A stretch of 9,578 nucleotides of DNA from Rhodobacterales bacterium. GTDB lineage: Bacteria; Pseudomonadota; Alphaproteobacteria; Rhodobacterales; Rhodobacteraceae. The position numbers were made by a program, and so were the translations under genes. Under the pieces are notes generated by a model. It was not told the origin of the DNA. It was given only the letters and a program-made list of their open reading frames with translations, and made no database searches. Positions 7,836-9,578 of the stretch are shown here, one piece after another (positions within the stretch are counted from its first letter, which is position 1; each line of letters begins with the position of its first letter). Location of the stretch: positions 7,230 to 16,807 of the forward strand of contig JAACVA010000019.1 in the NCBI GenBank assembly GCA_009992615.1, given 5' to 3'.

Positions 7836-8465
7836 TCATGCCGCAAGCACCAGTTTTCCGATGCCGAAAGCGCGGGTGTACCACAGGCGCGACACCTCGC
7901 CCGACAGCCCCGCCTTGGCCAAGAGCGGCGCCCGCAGATCCGCCTCATAGGCCCAAAGCCCGGCACAGATGGCATGCCGCCCCTGCCCCTGCTGACCCAG
8001 AACCGCCGGCGGCCAGCCCAACCGCCGATAAACCCGCAGCATCCGTGCATCAAACACCCCCACCGCGTGGGACAATCCCAGGTTCAGCCCCACCTCAAGC
8101 CCCCCCAACATCAGTGCCGCCGAGACATTGGGCGCAGCACCCGGAGCCAGGCAGAACCGGGTACATTCCCATATCTGGCCATGACGGATCGGGGCGCCCC
8201 CCACCAGATGGCCAAAATGCTCTTCCATCATCGTGCGGCCGAGGGTCGGCAAATAGCGCAAGCTGCCACCGTGGGTGCCATCCGGGCGTTCCCAGATGAC
8301 ATACAGCGGATTCAGCGAATCGTACTGATCCCGCTCATGGCCGTTTGCGTCAACCGGAATTTCCCAGCCCAGACGCGTGCGGAACTGGGCCGCACGATCG
8401 GCGAACATGGTGTCGCGCAGAACGGGATAACGGTGCAGGGCATCGCCGAAAAGATAGCGGATCAT
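7836..8465 (-). CDS. luxI: Acyl-homoserine-lactone synthase, LuxI family
   Basis: 209-aa cytosolic enzyme that makes N-acyl-homoserine lactone from S-adenosylmethionine and an acyl carrier. The invariant residues of the family are present: R24, F28, W34, E44, D46, D49 (ERDQYD), R70, E100 and R103 (WECTRF). The C-terminal half carries the acyl-binding fold signature GLEVGLNLGLSHAVGVFDARMLRVYRRLGWP in pattern. The ATG at 8465 is preceded by GAGGA (complement of 8473-8477) with 7-nt spacing. It follows luxR by 101 nt on the same strand, the common tandem luxR-luxI order. A lux-box-like dyad touches its ribosome binding site. The chain length and 3-oxo/hydroxy status of the signal cannot be read from the sequence. 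The symbol is used at family level only. Confidence 0.95.
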   Translation of the reverse strand: MIRYLFGDALHRYPVLRDTMFADRAAQFRTRLGWEIPVDANGHERDQYDSLNPLYVIWERPDGTHGGSLRYLPTLGRTMMEEHFGHLVGGAPIRHGQIWECTRFCLAPGAAPNVSAALMLGGLEVGLNLGLSHAVGVFDARMLRVYRRLGWPPAVLGQQGQGRHAICAGLWAYEADLRAPLLAKAGLSGEVSRLWYTRAFGIGKLVLAA

Positions 8466-8476
8466 CTGATTTTCCT

Positions 8477-8492
8477 CTGCGGATAGGTGCAG
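8477..8492 (-). promoter_or_regulatory. lux-box-like dyad upstream of luxI
   Basis: The 16-bp sequence CTGCGGATAGGTGCAG (plus strand) has arms CTGC/GCAG and fits the CTG-N10-CAG core of LuxR-type binding sites. Its edge overlaps one base of the luxI Shine-Dalgarno, 11 nt before the start codon. That position would place bound LuxR downstream of any normal promoter, so it would suit repression or autoregulation better than activation. It may also be chance. Confidence 0.4.
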
Positions 8493-8504
8493 GGAAATCA
8501 GTGG

Positions 8505-8516
8505 ACCGGCCCCGGT
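8505..8516. repeat. Short inverted repeat in the luxR-luxI gap
   Basis: ACCGG-CC-CCGGT is a 12-bp dyad with perfect 5-bp arms. It overlaps the left copy of the GTTAACCGG direct repeat. It could be a regulator half-site pair, but is short and GC-rich, so chance is plausible. Confidence 0.3.
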
Positions 8517-8552
8517 TAACGCCCGGTGCGCAGGCCGCGCGCGCCGGTTAAC
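8512..8552 (-). repeat. Direct repeat GTTAACCGG, two copies 32 bp apart, in the luxR-luxI gap
   Basis: The 9-mer CCGGTTAAC on the plus strand occurs at 8512-8520 and 8544-8552. Read in the luxI direction it is GTTAACCGG. The 32-bp period is about three helical turns, placing both copies on the same DNA face. The TTAACC part resembles a CtrA half-site (TTAACCAT), but the 7-nt spacing of a full box is absent here. The gap holds no convincing -35/-10 pair or T-tailed terminator. Confidence 0.45.
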
Positions 8553-8566
8553 AGAAGGCTAAACGG

Positions 8567-9280
8567 TCAGATGACCAGCAGGCCATGGGCCAGGGCGCGC
8601 GCCACGGCGTGGGTGGTGTTGGTGGCGCCCAGTTTGAACCGCGCGCTTTCGATATAGACGCGCAGGGTGTGTTCTGAAATCGCCAGGGTGTCGGCGGCCT
8701 GTGCGCGGTTCATGCCGGTGGCCAGCAAGGTCAGCGCGTCAATCTCGCGTGGTGACAGTTTCTGCACCTCGATCGCGTCGCTGCCGCGTTCGATTTCCAA
8801 CGCCTTCTGGTTGATGAAATGTGCCAGCAGGATCAGATCGGCCAGATGTTCATCGCGGTACAAACGCCAACTGTCGTCATTGGCGCGATGATTGATGGTG
8901 AACAGGGCGAATTGCCCGCTGGGCCCGCGGATCGGCACGGAATAGCCTTGGTTGCCAACGCCATTTTCCACCGCCTCGCCCAGAAACAGGCGGGTCGGCT
9001 TTGCCGTCCAGTCGAGCTGTTTCCAGTCCACCGGATGGAAGCGGCGGTAACAGCCCTGCACCACAGGATCAAGCCGGGCGTAATCCTGCCGGACGTAATG
9101 ATCAACCCAGGCTTTGTCATAGGTCAAGGCGGCGTATTGTTCGCCCGTTGAATTGACCGAATGATAGATCAGATGATCGACCCCGAACCGATCGCGCAGA
9201 TCGAATATGGCGGCATTCAGATCGTCAAGCGTCTTCACCAAGTCCAGACGTTCGATAAACCATTCGCGTTTGGGCCGCAT
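8567..9280 (-). CDS. luxR: LuxR-family quorum-sensing transcription regulator
   Basis: 237-aa cytoplasmic AHL receptor and DNA-binding regulator. The N-terminal autoinducer domain carries the expected residues in register with TraR: W58, Y62, D71, P72, W86 and G112. The C-terminal GerE-type helix-turn-helix begins near LSPREIDAL (175-183) with the conserved E179, L183 and G189, and ends with the recognition helix around SEHTLRVYIESARFKLGA (202-219). The first ATG (9280) is immediately preceded by an in-frame TAG, so the protein cannot start further upstream. Its ribosome binding site is weak. It overlaps the preceding small ORF by 56 nt, which suggests translational coupling. It lies directly before luxI and is the likely cognate receptor. 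Whether it activates or represses luxI is not visible. Confidence 0.95.
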   Translation of the reverse strand: MRPKREWFIERLDLVKTLDDLNAAIFDLRDRFGVDHLIYHSVNSTGEQYAALTYDKAWVDHYVRQDYARLDPVVQGCYRRFHPVDWKQLDWTAKPTRLFLGEAVENGVGNQGYSVPIRGPSGQFALFTINHRANDDSWRLYRDEHLADLILLAHFINQKALEIERGSDAIEVQKLSPREIDALTLLATGMNRAQAADTLAISEHTLRVYIESARFKLGATNTTHAVARALAHGLLVI

Positions 9281-9440
9281 CTACACCAATCAGGGCCGGG
9301 GCCCGCATTTCGTTCGACGCGATCTCTGTCGCAGCCACAACCGCTGTCTGGTCGAGCTGTGCCGCAAGGGCGATAAGATCATTCCTGGCGGCAAATTTTT
9401 TGAGGTCTGCCAGCACGTCGAGTATCCAGTCGTTTGCCAT
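9225..9440 (-). CDS. Small ORF (71 aa) leading the luxR operon, function unknown
   Basis: Predicted 71-aa soluble protein with no signal sequence or membrane segment. Residues 1-45 (starting MANDWILDVLADLKKF) look like two amphipathic helices: WILDVLADLKKFAARN, then LIALAAQLDQTAVVAATEIA. The last 18 or so residues are encoded within the luxR overlap and look unstructured. Support for its reality is a strong AGGAG 8 nt before the ATG (complement of 9449-9453), a protein-like composition, and its position between a CtrA-type box and luxR. I have an unverified recollection of similar short proteins with a WILDVLADL start in other Rhodobacteraceae. I do not know a function. It could be a leader peptide coupling luxR translation, or a small regulator binding LuxR or another partner. 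Confidence 0.65.
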   Translation of the reverse strand: MANDWILDVLADLKKFAARNDLIALAAQLDQTAVVAATEIASNEMRAPALIGVDAAQTRMVYRTSGLGEDA

Positions 9441-9459
9441 CTCAGACTCTCCTGTCGAG
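9441..9459 (-). promoter_or_regulatory. Ribosome binding site in a small hairpin loop before the 71-aa ORF
   Basis: In the mRNA sense, CTCGAC is followed by AGGAGA and then GTCTGAG, then ATG. CTC/GAG and GAC/GTC can pair with one bulged T, leaving the Shine-Dalgarno AGGAGA in the loop. The stem is short, so any effect on translation would be mild. Confidence 0.4.
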
Positions 9460-9461
9460 TA

Positions 9462-9478
9462 GTTAACGAAACATTAAC
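9462..9478 (-). promoter_or_regulatory. CtrA-type binding box upstream of the small ORF-luxR operon
   Basis: The plus strand reads GTTAACGAAACATTAAC, which is TTAA-N7-TTAA followed by C, the full CtrA consensus. The site is symmetric (GTTAA/TTAAC arms), so both strands match. It ends 22 nt upstream of the ATG at 9440, next to the ribosome binding site, a place more typical of repression than of activation. The rest of the upstream stretch (9479-9578) is AT-richer than the genes. I see no firm promoter or gene in it before the window ends. Confidence 0.6.
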
Positions 9479-9578
9479 ACAACCGTAGCATGTGCCCGAA
9501 AAATTGGATATTCACGAATTTCAACTCCCCATAAATGGTGAGGGGGCGATTTTCAGGCCGTTGAACACAAAAGGCCCC

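Noticed and set aside
9509..9538. Short palindromes upstream of the luxR operon (ATTCACGAAT and CCATAAATGG)
   Set aside because: Arms of only 4 bp in AT-richer DNA; neither fits the CTG-N10-CAG lux-box core nor another regulator consensus I can name.
9558..9578. GGCC-containing partial hairpin at the right window edge
   Set aside because: A 4-bp self-complementary GGCC pair with a long loop is too weak to call a terminator, and the sequence is cut by the window end.

Overview
The window looks like chromosomal DNA of a marine-type alphaproteobacterium of the Rhodobacteraceae/Roseobacter group. The case rests on uniformly high GC, tightly packed overlapping genes, an Alph_Pro_TM (TIGR02186-type) protein beside a TauE/SafE permease, a LuxR/LuxI pair, and a CtrA-type TTAA-N7-TTAA box. 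No IS element, tRNA, rRNA, CRISPR array or phage gene was seen.

Plus strand, 1-4486: an ABC importer of the BMP/nucleoside class. It has a double-domain ATPase, whose start codon probably straddles the left window edge, and two integral membrane permeases, followed by a purine nucleoside phosphorylase. All four reading frames overlap at their junctions (1, 4 and 17 nt), so this is a translationally coupled operon. The logic is to take up nucleosides and split purine ones into base plus ribose-1-phosphate. The substrate-binding lipoprotein is expected upstream, outside the window.

Plus strand, 4569-6241: a TauE/SafE-family permease overlapping by 1 nt a secreted, single-TM protein of the Alph_Pro_TM family. 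They are probably a functional pair, but the substrate is unknown. This unit ends tail to tail with the next gene, with only one base between the two stop codons.

Minus strand, 9578 down to 6243, read right to left: an AT-richer upstream region carrying a CtrA-type box, a 71-codon small ORF with a good ribosome binding site, a LuxR-family quorum-sensing regulator overlapping the small ORF by 56 nt, a 101-nt gap with a lux-box-like dyad and a repeated GTTAACCGG motif, a LuxI-family acyl-homoserine-lactone synthase, and 42 nt later a RecD/Dda-type SF1 helicase. The arrangement suggests a quorum-sensing module tied to the CtrA cell-cycle/phenotypic-heterogeneity network. A DNA helicase may be co-transcribed with the synthase.

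The most interesting material lies in the luxR-luxI region and its upstream small ORF. The rest is recognisable, ordinary gene content.
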